From positions 1,674,001 through 1,738,000 of the forward strand of contig NZ_CP107899.1 of NCBI RefSeq assembly GCF_036013915.1: a stretch of 64,000 nucleotides of DNA, read 5' to 3'. Within the stretch, counting starts at the first letter, position 1. Each line of letters opens with the position of its first letter. Shown piece after piece: positions 50,502 through 58,998 of this stretch. A program made the translations under genes and the position numbers. Under the pieces are notes generated by a model. It did no database searches, was not told where the DNA came from, and saw only the letters and a program-made list of their open reading frames with translations. This stretch comes from Streptomyces sp. NBC_00464. Lineage in GTDB: Bacteria; Actinomycetota; Actinomycetes; Streptomycetales; Streptomycetaceae.

Positions 50502-51152
50502 TCAGCGCCGGCGGCGGACCTTCAGCGCGTTGTCCGTACGAGTGGTGGGCTTCCCGTCCGGGTCGTTCTGGACGCGCTCGTGCTCCGCGCTGACCAGCAC
50601 GTCCCACTGCCCCTCGGGGAGTTCGAGGGCGGCGAGCACCTCGTCCGTGGTGGGGAGCTCCATGTCCGCGTGGTCGTGCTCCCAGGCGGGGAAGCCTGCG
50701 TGGCCGACGATCAGGAGCACGCCGCCGGGTGCGACCGCCGCGGCGGCCCGGCGCAGGATCTGCTCGCGCGGCAGGTCGCCCATCGAGTGCAGGAACTGCG
50801 CGGAGACCAGGTCGTACTCCCCCTCCGGGAAGGAGACCCCGAGGTCGTGGAACTGCCAGTCGATACGGTCTGCGACCCCCGCCTCGGCCCCGTGCTCGGC
50901 GGCCCGGTCCAGGGCCACGCGCGAGATGTCGGTGGCGGTGACCTGCCAGCCCTGGCGGGCGAGCCAGACCGCGTCGGCCCCTTCGCCGCACCCGAGGTCC
51001 AGGGCGCGCCCGGGGGTCAGATCCTCCACCTCGCGGACGAGTGCGGTGTTGGGGTTGCCGCTCCAGATGCGGTGGCTCTCGCGGTAGCGCTCGTCCCAGA
51101 GTTCGGCGTCGGACACCTTGGCCGCGTCGGGTGCGGTGCTGTCGGTTGTCAT
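50502..51152 (-). CDS. Class I SAM-dependent methyltransferase
   Basis: A 216-residue methyltransferase: ALDLGCGEGADAVWLA is motif I, VTATDISRVALDRA motif II and GGVLLIVGHAGFP motif IV/post-I. The N-terminal WDERYRESHRIWSG is shared with TehB-like small-molecule methyltransferases. ATG 51152 overlaps the stop of the flavin disulfide reductase-like gene by four bases, so the two are made together and may act on the same thiol or metalloid compound. Confidence 0.9.
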   Translation of the reverse strand: MTTDSTAPDAAKVSDAELWDERYRESHRIWSGNPNTALVREVEDLTPGRALDLGCGEGADAVWLARQGWQVTATDISRVALDRAAEHGAEAGVADRIDWQFHDLGVSFPEGEYDLVSAQFLHSMGDLPREQILRRAAAAVAPGGVLLIVGHAGFPAWEHDHADMELPTTDEVLAALELPEGQWDVLVSAEHERVQNDPDGKPTTRTDNALKVRRRR

Positions 51153-52192
51153 CGTGTCTCCTGCAGTCCGTGACGTCGGTTTCCGAGGGCCTTCTCGCAG
51201 ACCTGGCGCTCGGCCTCGGCCGAGAAGGGTGCGCGACGGTCCTCGACCGCGCTCCGGGTGTCCTCGGCGACCAGGTCGCCGTTGATGGCGCGGCCCGCCT
51301 TCAGCCCGGCCGAGGCAGCATCGATGACCTGATCCATCAGACTCGCGACGTTACCGGCCACCCACACCCCCGGCACCTCCGTCGCCCCGGCCGGGTCGGC
51401 CGCGATGTACGTACCAAGAGTGTGCCCGCCCATCTCCAGCGGCGTGGCGTGCAGCCCGAGGCCGTCGAGCACCCCGGAGCGCGCCGTGAACCGCGGCTGG
51501 ACCACGACGGCCTCGCGCGGAACGACCCGGCCACCGGCCAGCCGCACCCCGGTCAGGCGGTCGCCGCTCACCTCAAGACCGGTCACCTCCCCGTCCACCA
51601 CGGCCACGCCCCGCGCCGCCAGCTGCTCGTACTCCTCGTCGCTCGGCTCGGGCGCGTTGTGGAGGAAGAGGGTGACGTCGGCGCTCCACTGCCGCCAGAG
51701 CAGCGCCTGGTGGACGGCCATCGGCGTCACGGCCACGATGCCGATCGCCGCGTCCCGGACCTCCCAGCCGTGGCAGTACGGGCAGTGCAGCACGTCCTGC
51801 CCCCAGCACTCGGCCAGGCCGGGGATCGGCGGCAGCTCGTCGACGAGCCCGGTGGTGACGAGGAGGCGCCGCGCGGTGACAACGGTCCCGTCCCCCCGCA
51901 CGACGCGGAACCCGGCGCCGCCCGGCAGCTTCTCCGCCGCCGTGACCTCACCCTCGACGATCTCGGCCCCGTACTGGGACGCCTCCTTGCGGCCCACGGC
52001 CACCAGCTCCGAGGGCGGGGTGCCCTCGCGCCCGAGGTAGTTGTGCACGTGGGAAGCGGGTGCGTTGCGCGGGCTGCCCGCGTCGATCACCAGCACCGAA
52101 CGCCTGGCCCGCCCCAGGGCCAGCGCCCCGCTCAGGCCGGCGGCCCCGCCACCGATCACCACCACGTCGTACGTCTGCGTCATGTCGCTCAT
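51149..52192 (-). CDS. Thioredoxin-reductase-like FAD/NAD(P) oxidoreductase
   Basis: A 347-residue flavoprotein. FAD-binding VVVIGGGAAGLSGALALGRA is at the N-terminus; HCPYCHGWEV carries the redox CxxC; GVWVAGNVASLMDQVIDAASAG is the C-terminal FAD motif. GGAGGT is seven bases before ATG 52192. Relatives such as GliT and HlmI oxidise small dithiols. The C-terminal ~40 residues (SAVEDRRAPFSAEAERQV) extend beyond the usual core. Coupled to a methyltransferase gene. Confidence 0.92.
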   Translation of the reverse strand: MSDMTQTYDVVVIGGGAAGLSGALALGRARRSVLVIDAGSPRNAPASHVHNYLGREGTPPSELVAVGRKEASQYGAEIVEGEVTAAEKLPGGAGFRVVRGDGTVVTARRLLVTTGLVDELPPIPGLAECWGQDVLHCPYCHGWEVRDAAIGIVAVTPMAVHQALLWRQWSADVTLFLHNAPEPSDEEYEQLAARGVAVVDGEVTGLEVSGDRLTGVRLAGGRVVPREAVVVQPRFTARSGVLDGLGLHATPLEMGGHTLGTYIAADPAGATEVPGVWVAGNVASLMDQVIDAASAGLKAGRAINGDLVAEDTRSAVEDRRAPFSAEAERQVCEKALGNRRHGLQETR

Positions 52193-52207
52193 GCGAAACA
52201 CCTCCAT

Positions 52208-52672
52208 CTACGGAAGATGGTGCGCGCAGGGCCCAGATTCGGCAAAGATCCTTGCCGAAGCAGCAAACTCACACCAGACGACCTTGCCGGGACTCCGCTC
52301 CCCCACGCCCCACGCATCAGCCAGCACCGAAACCAGCAGCAGCCCGCGCCCGCCTTCGGCGTCGGGACAGGGCTCGGCGCACTGAACGGCCGGGACCTCG
52401 CCGTCACCGCTGTCATGCAGCTCGATACGGAGCCTGCCGCCTCCGCCCCGCTCCCAGTAGAGGTGAATACGGAACCCGCGCCCCGGCGGCACCCCATGGA
52501 CGAGCGCGTTGGTGGCGAGCTCGCTCACACAGAGCAGTACGTCGCCGACATCCACCCCGCACGCCCAGTCGGCCAGCGCCTCGCGCGCGAACCTCCGTAC
52601 GAGCGGGATCGACCGGCGTTCACGCCGGTAGAACGCCTCACGGAAGGAGGGGAGTTGAGTTGTCTCGTTCAT
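52208..52672 (-). CDS. RsbW-like ATP-binding protein (anti-sigma/HATPase family)
   Basis: A 154-residue HATPase_c protein. The N-box reads CVSELATNALVHG and the G-box ELHDSGDGEVP, followed by GGRGLLLVSVLADAWG. Such lone RsbW-like kinases bind sigma factors or anti-anti-sigma proteins. ATG 52672 is taken; a GTG at 52696 would add eight residues. It is divergent from an XRE regulator and DUF397 gene, the arrangement of abaA/whiJ-like clusters. Confidence 0.9.
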   Translation of the reverse strand: MNETTQLPSFREAFYRRERRSIPLVRRFAREALADWACGVDVGDVLLCVSELATNALVHGVPPGRGFRIHLYWERGGGGRLRIELHDSGDGEVPAVQCAEPCPDAEGGRGLLLVSVLADAWGVGERSPGKVVWCEFAASARIFAESGPCAHHLP

Positions 52673-52783
52673 GAGACGAAGGTCACACACCGTCACTACG
52701 GTTGATCAGTGCGTCAGGTCGTACATCGCGGCCGTACGACCCCTGACGGGTCGTCCGGTGTCCGTTACGGGGAGAGGCAAGCC

Positions 52784-53605
52784 ATGCAGTCGGCCAAGAG
52801 GAACAAGCGCGTCACGTCCTGGCACGTGATCGGCGCCCAGCTCGCCACGTTTCGCAAGGCGGCCGGGATGACGCAGGCGGAGCTCGCGGAGCGGTGTTGT
52901 GTGGGCGAGGACACCATCGCGTCGATCGAGCAGGGGCGGCGGCCGCTTCAGGCGGACTTCGCGCGCCAGTTGGACGCACTGCTGGACACGAAGGGGGTGC
53001 TGGAGGTCGCGGTGGCGAAGGTGCCACAGAAGGAGCGGTTTCCGGCGTTCGTACAGGACTTCGTGGAGTACGAGCAGGAAGCGGTGACTCTGCTCTCGTA
53101 CCAGAACCAGGTGGTTCCGGGGCTGCTTCAGACCGAGGCGTACGCGAGAGCTGTGTTCAACTCTCTCTACCCGCCCCTCGAAGCGGAGGAGGTGGACGAG
53201 CGGGTCGCTACACGGCTGGACCGGCGAAGCCTCCTGGAACGCAAGCCAAGGCCGATGATGAACTTCCTGCTCGAAGAGGTCATCCTGCGCCGACCGCTCG
53301 GCGGGCACGAGGTGCTACGCGAGCAGATTCAGCACCTCCTACTGTGTGCGGAGCTCCCCTTTCTCGGCCTCCAGATCATGGAAACGGGGCGCGAGAGCCA
53401 CGCCGCCCTCGATGGCCCGATGGTGTTGTTGGAGACTCCCCATCACGATCAACTCGCCTACATTGAGGGCCAGCGCGTGAGCTTCCTCGTCGACGATCTC
53501 GACGAGGTCAGCGTCCTTCAGCAGAAATATGGGATGCTCCGATCGCAGGCGCTCTCGCCCGAGGAGAGCATGCGCCTACTGAACGAACTGCTTGGAGAGA
53601 CATGA
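52784..53605 (+). CDS. XRE-family regulator with DUF5753 (WhiJ-like)
   Basis: A 273-residue regulator. The N-terminal helix-turn-helix (residues ~18-70: LATFRKAAGMTQAELAERC, EDTIASIEQGRRPL) is followed by a DUF5753 domain (FVEYEQEAVTLLSYQNQVVPG, QTEAYARAVF). GGGGAGAG precedes ATG 52784. Stop overlaps the DUF397 start (ATGA). WhiJ-type proteins affect development and antibiotic production in streptomycetes together with a small DUF397 partner. Confidence 0.93.
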   Translation: MQSAKRNKRVTSWHVIGAQLATFRKAAGMTQAELAERCCVGEDTIASIEQGRRPLQADFARQLDALLDTKGVLEVAVAKVPQKERFPAFVQDFVEYEQEAVTLLSYQNQVVPGLLQTEAYARAVFNSLYPPLEAEEVDERVATRLDRRSLLERKPRPMMNFLLEEVILRRPLGGHEVLREQIQHLLLCAELPFLGLQIMETGRESHAALDGPMVLLETPHHDQLAYIEGQRVSFLVDDLDEVSVLQQKYGMLRSQALSPEESMRLLNELLGET

Positions 53606-53853
53606 CCCGCGCAGGACACGGCACAGGGCTCCACTGGTTCAAGTCCAGCTACAGCGGAAGCGAGGGCGGCGACTGCCTCGAAGTCGCCTACGACTGGCAC
53701 AAGTCCAGTTACAGCGCCAGTGAGGGCGGCAACTGCGTAGAGGTCTCCACCCACCCCGCCGCCGTGCACATCCGCGATTCCAAGGTCACCGACGGCCCCG
53801 TCCTCACCGTCCCCCCGCACGCCTGGTCCGCGTTCCTCGACGCCACGGTCTAG
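53602..53853 (+). CDS. DUF397 protein with duplicated N-terminal motif
   Basis: An 83-residue DUF397 protein. The signature occurs twice: WFKSSYSGSEGGDCLEVA and WHKSSYSASEGGNCVEVS, followed by one copy of VHIRDSKVTDGPVLTVPP. Ordinary DUF397 proteins have one such N-terminal motif, so an internal duplication of about 54 bases is likely. Translationally coupled to the XRE gene and expected to bind it. Confidence 0.9.
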   Translation: MTRAGHGTGLHWFKSSYSGSEGGDCLEVAYDWHKSSYSASEGGNCVEVSTHPAAVHIRDSKVTDGPVLTVPPHAWSAFLDATV

Positions 53854-54086
53854 CAGCGCGGCAGCGGGCTCATCGGCGGCGACTCCGTCCGCAGCGTCTG
53901 CGTCCACCACGCGCTCAGGAATCCGGACACTGCCCCAGCCTGCTCGCAGGGCCACCCCGACCAGCCTGCCGCGGCCGGCCCACGGGCCGCCCTCGGAATC
54001 GACCCCGTGGCCTACAACCCCGGGTTCGTCCCCGGCACCGGCCCGCCCGAAACGCGGGACCGGCCTCCCGGTTGCCGGGTCGCCCG

Positions 54087-55223
54087 TCACAACCCGGCGC
54101 GAAGAGCGGCAACGCGCGCGGCGGCGGCATCGAAAGCCGCACCGTCCAGTTGGCCCGATGCCAGCGCGTCCCTCAGGGCGGTCACCGCCTCGTCGCCCTG
54201 GGAGACGCTGCGCGACGAGCAGAGCAGCAGGTCCATGCCCGCGGACGCGGCCGTGACGACGCGCTGCGACGTACTGCCGAAGGACTGGAGCGCACCGGCC
54301 TCCAGGGCGTCGGTGATCGTGACGCCCGTGTAGCCGAGCCGGTTGCGCAGTTCACCGACGACGGTCGGGGACAGACCGGCGGGGCGCGTGGAGTCCAGGG
54401 CGGTGTAGATGGCCCAGGACAGCATGACGAGCTTGGTACCGGCGGCGATCGCGTCCCGGTACGGCACCTCGTCCACGCTGCGAAGGGTGGCCGCGGACGT
54501 GGTGATGGTGACGGGGCGGATGTCGGTGTTCTGGCTCGCGGTCGCGGGGCCGAGGCCGGGGAAGTGCTTGGCCGTGGCGGCGACACCGACGGTCTGCTGA
54601 GCGGTGATGAAGGTCGAACCGCAACTGGCCACGGAGGCGGCGGACTTGCTGTACGAGCGTTCGTACTGGTCGGTGAAGTCGCCGTTCTGGCGGTAGACGT
54701 CGAGGACCGGCGCGAGGTTGACGTTCATGCCGATGCCGGCGAGGTTCATCCCCGCGCCGCTGCCGGTGAAGTCCGCCCACTGGTGCGGATCGGCGGAGGC
54801 GCCGACGTCCTTGGCGGACATGACGGGCTCACCGGGCAGACGGCGGATCATGCCGCCTTCCTGGTCCGTCATCAGGAGCAGCGGGGCCTGCACGGGGGCC
54901 GAGGCGTGGGCCGCGTTCATCGACTGGATGACGCTCTCGACCTGGCTCAGGTTCTCGATGTTCTCCCCGAAGAAGATCACACCGGCCGTGCGGCCTTCCT
55001 TGATGGCGTTCATCAGGGAGGCGGGGGGCGTGAGGCCGGAGTAGGAGTGGATCACGCACTGCCCGGCGCGCTGCTCAGGGGACAGCGCGGCGACCTCGGA
55101 GCGTGAGCTCTCCGGCATCCGTACGGCCGCTTGCGAACTTGCCGCCAGCCCCAGCCCGCCGGCCAGAGCCGCAGTTCCGGCGATCAGGGCGCCGCGCCGG
55201 CTGAGGGATGGTGTCGAGCTCAT
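54087..55223 (-). CDS. GH3/NagZ-like exported protein lacking the catalytic histidine
   Basis: A 378-residue protein with a Tat-type signal (SLSRRGALIAGTAALAGGL). It has the GH3 barrel of beta-N-acetylhexosaminidases: LLLMTDQEGGMIRRLPG, NVNLAPVLDV and the nucleophile segment VTITDALEAGAL. The NagZ hallmark KHFPGHG...D[ST]H reads KHFPGLGPATASQNTD, so the histidine of the His-Asp dyad is missing. It may be inactive, of altered mechanism, or binding-only. It lies 155 bases downstream of the GH25 gene on the same strand. Confidence 0.87.
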   Translation of the reverse strand: MSSTPSLSRRGALIAGTAALAGGLGLAASSQAAVRMPESSRSEVAALSPEQRAGQCVIHSYSGLTPPASLMNAIKEGRTAGVIFFGENIENLSQVESVIQSMNAAHASAPVQAPLLLMTDQEGGMIRRLPGEPVMSAKDVGASADPHQWADFTGSGAGMNLAGIGMNVNLAPVLDVYRQNGDFTDQYERSYSKSAASVASCGSTFITAQQTVGVAATAKHFPGLGPATASQNTDIRPVTITTSAATLRSVDEVPYRDAIAAGTKLVMLSWAIYTALDSTRPAGLSPTVVGELRNRLGYTGVTITDALEAGALQSFGSTSQRVVTAASAGMDLLLCSSRSVSQGDEAVTALRDALASGQLDGAAFDAAAARVAALRAGL

Positions 55224-55378
55224 GGCTGTTACTCCTTCACGAAGTGTCGTGGAGCCGGGCAGGACCCTCGGGAGGGCACGCGGGGGCCGGGGCGACCGGC
55301 GAGACGGCCGCTCCGGCCCCCGTACCCCTCACGCAGAGGCCACGCCCGGGACGGGGCAACGTGTTCCGGCGTCCACCG

Positions 55379-56257
55379 TCACGGGGTGTTGTTGGCCAGA
55401 GCCAGCAGGCGGGAGCGGTCGCCGCTGAAGCGGTCGCGGTCGACGTTGCCGGAGACACCGCTCACCGAGCCGGTGGAGCTGTACTGCCAGACCGTGTAGT
55501 ACGGGAAGCCCGCCGGGATGCTGGGGGTGCCGGTGGTCCAGTTCGCGACCCACAGCGGGCTGAGGGCGGACATGCCGCTCCAGCCGCCGGTGCAGGTGTT
55601 CCACCAGCTCGGGCTGGTGTAGATCACGACGTCACGGCCCGTGCGGGCCTTGTACGTGTTGTAGAAGTCGAGGACCCACTGCCGCATGCCGGCCTGGGAG
55701 TAGCCGTAGCAGGTGCCCTCGATGTCCAGCACGCCGGGGAGCGTGAGGTTGTCGCGGGACCATGCGCCGCCGTTGCTCGCGAAGAAGTCCGCCTGGGCCG
55801 CGCCGCCGGAGACGTCCGGCCGGGCGTAGTGGTAAGCGCCCCGGATCACGCCCGCGTTGTAGGCGTTCAGGTAGTTCGCGCTGAACGTCGGGTCCTTGTA
55901 CGACAGGCCCTCGGTCGCCTTCATCCAGGCGAACTCGATGCCCGCGCCGCGGACCGAACTCCAGTTGATGCCTCCCTGCCAGCTGGACACGTCGATGCCT
56001 TCGGGGTTCGCCTTGAGATTGGCGTCCGCCCGTGCGCCGAGGTGCAGTTGGCGGGGGTCCGGCTTGAAGTCCTTGCTGTCCTGGACGTAGCCGACGCCCA
56101 TGTACCCCTTGCCGTACGGCACGGGGTTGTCCGGCACCGGCGCCGACGACGCGGTGCCGGACATCAGGCTCAGCAGCAGCGCGGCGCTCGTGCCGACGAC
56201 AGCGGCCACGGTGATTCTCTTCCGGGTGGATCTGAGGGAGATATTCCGGGGGAACAT
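55379..56257 (-). CDS. Secreted GH25 muramidase (lysozyme)
   Basis: A 292-residue exported lysozyme of the Chalaropsis/cellosyl type. Signal peptide: VVGTSAALLLSLMSGTASSA. After a ~50-residue linker the GH25 domain begins GIDVSSWQGGINW (catalytic Asp) and has LPGVLDIEGTCYG (Asp/Glu pair) and VVIYTSPSWWNTC. It cleaves MurNAc-GlcNAc bonds. A DasR-like box lies about 120 bases upstream, so GlcNAc metabolism may control it. Confidence 0.94.
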   Translation of the reverse strand: MFPRNISLRSTRKRITVAAVVGTSAALLLSLMSGTASSAPVPDNPVPYGKGYMGVGYVQDSKDFKPDPRQLHLGARADANLKANPEGIDVSSWQGGINWSSVRGAGIEFAWMKATEGLSYKDPTFSANYLNAYNAGVIRGAYHYARPDVSGGAAQADFFASNGGAWSRDNLTLPGVLDIEGTCYGYSQAGMRQWVLDFYNTYKARTGRDVVIYTSPSWWNTCTGGWSGMSALSPLWVANWTTGTPSIPAGFPYYTVWQYSSTGSVSGVSGNVDRDRFSGDRSRLLALANNTP

Positions 56258-56378
56258 GGCGGCCTCCTGCTTGTGGGGGGATGCGATTCCACGACGGTCT
56301 ACGCGCGTCCGGTTGTCGGGAACACGTCATAGTGAGCCACAGGAGCGCCCGCGGGGTAAATAGTTTTCCCTTTTCGTT

Positions 56379-56394
56379 AGCGGTCTAGACCTGT
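56379..56394. promoter_or_regulatory. DasR-like box upstream of GH25 muramidase
   Basis: AGCGGTCTAGACCTGT contains the perfect palindrome GGTCTAGACC and matches 13 of 16 bases of the DasR consensus. It lies 122 bases before the GH25 ATG, and 74 bases past the end of the tetR gene, so GH25 is the only sensible target. Confidence 0.65.
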
Positions 56395-56467
56395 CCGCGC
56401 CCCAGTGAGCTGCACGAACGACCGGCACTGAAAGAAGTCTTCCGGCCTGCGGGGGCATCGGCGGCCG

Positions 56468-57076
56468 TCACGAGGGGGATGAGCCGCCCCTGCCGGCTGC
56501 GGTGGCGCTTTGGACGCAGTCGCGGAGCAGAGCGCGTCGCCGGTCATGGACGTCATCGGGCTCTTGGCTGTTGGCCGCATAGACATTGCTGACCGGGGAC
56601 CAGGCCATGGACATGGCGATGACCATGGCCATGATGTCGAACGGGTCACCTGCGCGAACCCGCCCTGCGGCCTGAGCCTCGGCGATGGCCGTGAGTTTGC
56701 GGTCGTCGTAGTGCTGGTGCGTCTCGACGAGGTGCCCCACGGGCCGGCGCTCCAGCCGCGTCCAGGTCGCCAGCCGGATGAGGTCGGGGCGGCGCAGGTA
56801 TTCGTCGTAGAGACGAACGGCCCACTCCGCGAGATCGTCGGCGTCGATGGGCACGACGTTGGTGATGCGCTCCAGCGAGCTGAGGAAGATCGCGTCGAAG
56901 AGTCGCTCCTTGTCGCCGAAATAGGCGTACAGCTGCGCCTTGTTGGTGCGCGCCGCCGTCACGACACGTTCGATGCGCGCCCCGGCGATGCCGTGCTGGG
57001 CGAACTCTTCGGTGGCGGCGTCCAGGATGCGCTGGTAGGTCGCGGCGCCTCGCGAGGTCTGGGGCTGTTCCGGCAT
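56468..57076 (-). CDS. TetR-family regulator
   Basis: A 202-residue TetR repressor. The N-terminal helix-turn-helix is recognisable (RILDAATEEFAQHGIAGARIERV, ARTNKAQLYAYFGDKERLFDAIF). The C-terminal ligand domain is typical of the AcrR-like group. Divergent from an alcohol dehydrogenase gene, with two palindromes in the 95-base gap, so it probably represses that gene and itself. The ligand may be an aldehyde. Confidence 0.93.
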   Translation of the reverse strand: MPEQPQTSRGAATYQRILDAATEEFAQHGIAGARIERVVTAARTNKAQLYAYFGDKERLFDAIFLSSLERITNVVPIDADDLAEWAVRLYDEYLRRPDLIRLATWTRLERRPVGHLVETHQHYDDRKLTAIAEAQAAGRVRAGDPFDIMAMVIAMSMAWSPVSNVYAANSQEPDDVHDRRRALLRDCVQSATAAGRGGSSPS

Positions 57077-57088
57077 GCCCGCATCCTA

Positions 57089-57110
57089 GCAAACAGAACA
57101 GTTGGTTTGC
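57089..57110. promoter_or_regulatory. TetR operator candidate 1
   Basis: GCAAAC...GTTTGC 6-bp inverted repeat with AACAGTT inside, just upstream of the tetR start. It shares the core GAACAGT with the second palindrome. Confidence 0.55.
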
Positions 57111-57137
57111 CTTGAGGCGCGATCGCCCCTACGCTCG

Positions 57138-57157
57138 GACAGACCGAACAGTCTGTC
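57138..57157. promoter_or_regulatory. TetR operator candidate 2
   Basis: GACAGAC-CGAACA-GTCTGTC is a perfect 7-bp inverted repeat with a six-base spacer, 14 bases before the dehydrogenase ATG, where binding would block transcription start or elongation. Confidence 0.65.
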
Positions 57158-57171
57158 TGAAGGAGTCACTC

Positions 57172-58218
57172 ATGCGAACGACCACCGGATGGCGGGCGAC
57201 CGGCCCGACAGGTCTGCGGCGCACGTCGCTGGAGCGCCGCGACCTGCGCCCGGATGACATCGCGGTGCGGGTCGACTACTGCGGCGTGTGCCACACCGAC
57301 CTGCACGCCCTGCACGCCTATGACCAGCACGCGAAAGCACCCCTGGTGCCGGGTCACGAATTCACCGGCGTGGTGACCGGGACCGGACGGGAGGTCACCA
57401 CCTTCTCGGTCGGCGACCGCGTCGCGGTGGGCAACATCGTCGACTCCTGCGGCGTGTGTGCCATGTGCGAAGCCGGACAGGAGAATTTCTGCCACTCCTT
57501 CCCGACTCTGACCTACGGCGGCACCGACCGGCAGGACGGGTCGGCCACCCTGGGCGGCTACTCCCGCGAGTACGTCGTGCGCGACGCCTTCGCCTACCCG
57601 CTCCCCTCCGGCCTCGACCCGGCCGCGGCCGCCCCGCTGATGTGCGCCGGCGTCACCGTCTGGGAACCCCTGCGCTCCCTCGGCGTGGGCCCCGGCAGTC
57701 GCGTCGCCGTGGCCGGCCTCGGCGGCCTGGGCCATCTCGCGGTCAAGATGGCCGTGGCACTCGGCGCCACCACGACGGTCGTCAGCCGCACCCATGACAA
57801 GCGCGACGACGCCCGCAGGCTCGGCGCTCACGACCTCATCGTTTCCACCGACACCGAGCAGATGGCCACGGCACGCGACACCTTCGACGTCGTCATCGAC
57901 ACCGTCTCCGCCCCTCACGAACTCGCCCCGTATCTGAAGCTGGTGGCGATGGACGGCACCCTCAGCCTCCTCGGGTACCTGGGGCCCGTCACCGTCGAGG
58001 CCATGGACCTGCTCGTCGGACGGAAGAAGCTCAGCTCCGCGGGCAGCGGAGGACGCCCGGCGACAGCCGAGATGCTTCGGTTCTGCGCCGACCACGGCAT
58101 CGCCGCCGACATCGAAGTACTCCCGTCGTCACAGGTGGACACGGCACTCGACCGCCTCCGGCGAAACGACGTCCGCTACCGCTTCGTGCTCGACATGTCC
58201 GATCTGGACCGAAGCTGA
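57172..58218 (+). CDS. Zinc-dependent alcohol/aldehyde dehydrogenase (CAD/YahK type)
   Basis: A 348-residue medium-chain dehydrogenase. Catalytic zinc ligands are in CGVCHTDLHAL and GHEFTGVV; the structural zinc loop has CGVCAMCEAGQENFC. The coenzyme fold shows VAVAGLGGLGHLAVKMA. AAGGAG precedes ATG 57172. It reduces aldehydes with NADPH in related proteins. Expression is probably governed by the divergent TetR via the palindromes in between. Confidence 0.95.
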   Translation: MRTTTGWRATGPTGLRRTSLERRDLRPDDIAVRVDYCGVCHTDLHALHAYDQHAKAPLVPGHEFTGVVTGTGREVTTFSVGDRVAVGNIVDSCGVCAMCEAGQENFCHSFPTLTYGGTDRQDGSATLGGYSREYVVRDAFAYPLPSGLDPAAAAPLMCAGVTVWEPLRSLGVGPGSRVAVAGLGGLGHLAVKMAVALGATTTVVSRTHDKRDDARRLGAHDLIVSTDTEQMATARDTFDVVIDTVSAPHELAPYLKLVAMDGTLSLLGYLGPVTVEAMDLLVGRKKLSSAGSGGRPATAEMLRFCADHGIAADIEVLPSSQVDTALDRLRRNDVRYRFVLDMSDLDRS

Positions 58219-58284
58219 AGAGACGGGGCTGCCGGGCATGTTCGCGACGACCTCTGGCGGCGGGGCGAGACGGGGGGCCGTTCG

Positions 58285-58950
58285 TCAGCCCCGGTGGCGC
58301 GTCGCCGAGAGGTAGATGCGGCGGGTCGGGATCTCGTCGTCGTACGCCTCGCGGACCGTGCAGTCGTCGACGCGGAAGGCCGCGTCCCCGGCAGCCGTGC
58401 GGAGCTCGTACTCCGTGAACTCCGCCCAGTACACGCGCAGATCGCTGCCGAGCGGATCGTCGACCACCCCGTCGCCGGTCCCCTCCTTCGCCACGATCAG
58501 CAGCTGCCCGCCGGGGCGGAGCGCCGCGGCCCACGAGGTGAGGGCCGCGGCCAGCTGTCCCTTCGGCTGGTCGTGGAGCGAGTAGTACGAGACCAGCCCG
58601 TCCAGCCGCTCCCCCGCGATGTCCCGCTGGTCCATGACCGCGAACCGGCGCGCCGGCCTCTCCTGCCGCGCGAGGGTGACGCAGCGCGGTGAGAGGTCGA
58701 TTCCGAGGGCGTCGAGACCGTGGGCAGCCAGCAGTTCCGTCACATGGCCGCAGGGACCGCAGCCGACGTCGTACACCCGGCCTCCCTCGGCGACTCGCCC
58801 GGCGAACGCGTTCAGGACATCCAGGTCGAAGGGCTTTCCGTCCCACTCGTGGCGGAACATCCGGAGATAGTGGTCGGCGCGCGCGTCCCACGTGCGAACG
58901 ACATCGGCGGCACTGCCGGGCTCCGGCACGGAGGAGGGCGCATCTGACAT
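58285..58950 (-). CDS. Class I SAM-dependent methyltransferase
   Basis: A 221-residue methyltransferase. Motif I is VYDVGCGPCGHVTELLA; later ALGIDLSPRCVTLAR and RPGGQLLIVAKEG. The start MSDAPSS at 58950 is preferred; a GTG at 58956 is possible. Substrate unknown. It is divergent from another, unrelated methyltransferase. Confidence 0.92.
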   Translation of the reverse strand: MSDAPSSVPEPGSAADVVRTWDARADHYLRMFRHEWDGKPFDLDVLNAFAGRVAEGGRVYDVGCGPCGHVTELLAAHGLDALGIDLSPRCVTLARQERPARRFAVMDQRDIAGERLDGLVSYYSLHDQPKGQLAAALTSWAAALRPGGQLLIVAKEGTGDGVVDDPLGSDLRVYWAEFTEYELRTAAGDAAFRVDDCTVREAYDDEIPTRRIYLSATRHRG

Positions 58951-58998
58951 GGTCACAATCTAGTGAGGTGGCATCTGACCCGAGGGAGTGGTTTCGCC

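Noticed and set aside
53854..54086. Possible small gene or remnant after the DUF397 gene
   Set aside because: No start with a leader sequence, no conserved motif, and no frame resembling a neighbour; treated as plain intergenic DNA.
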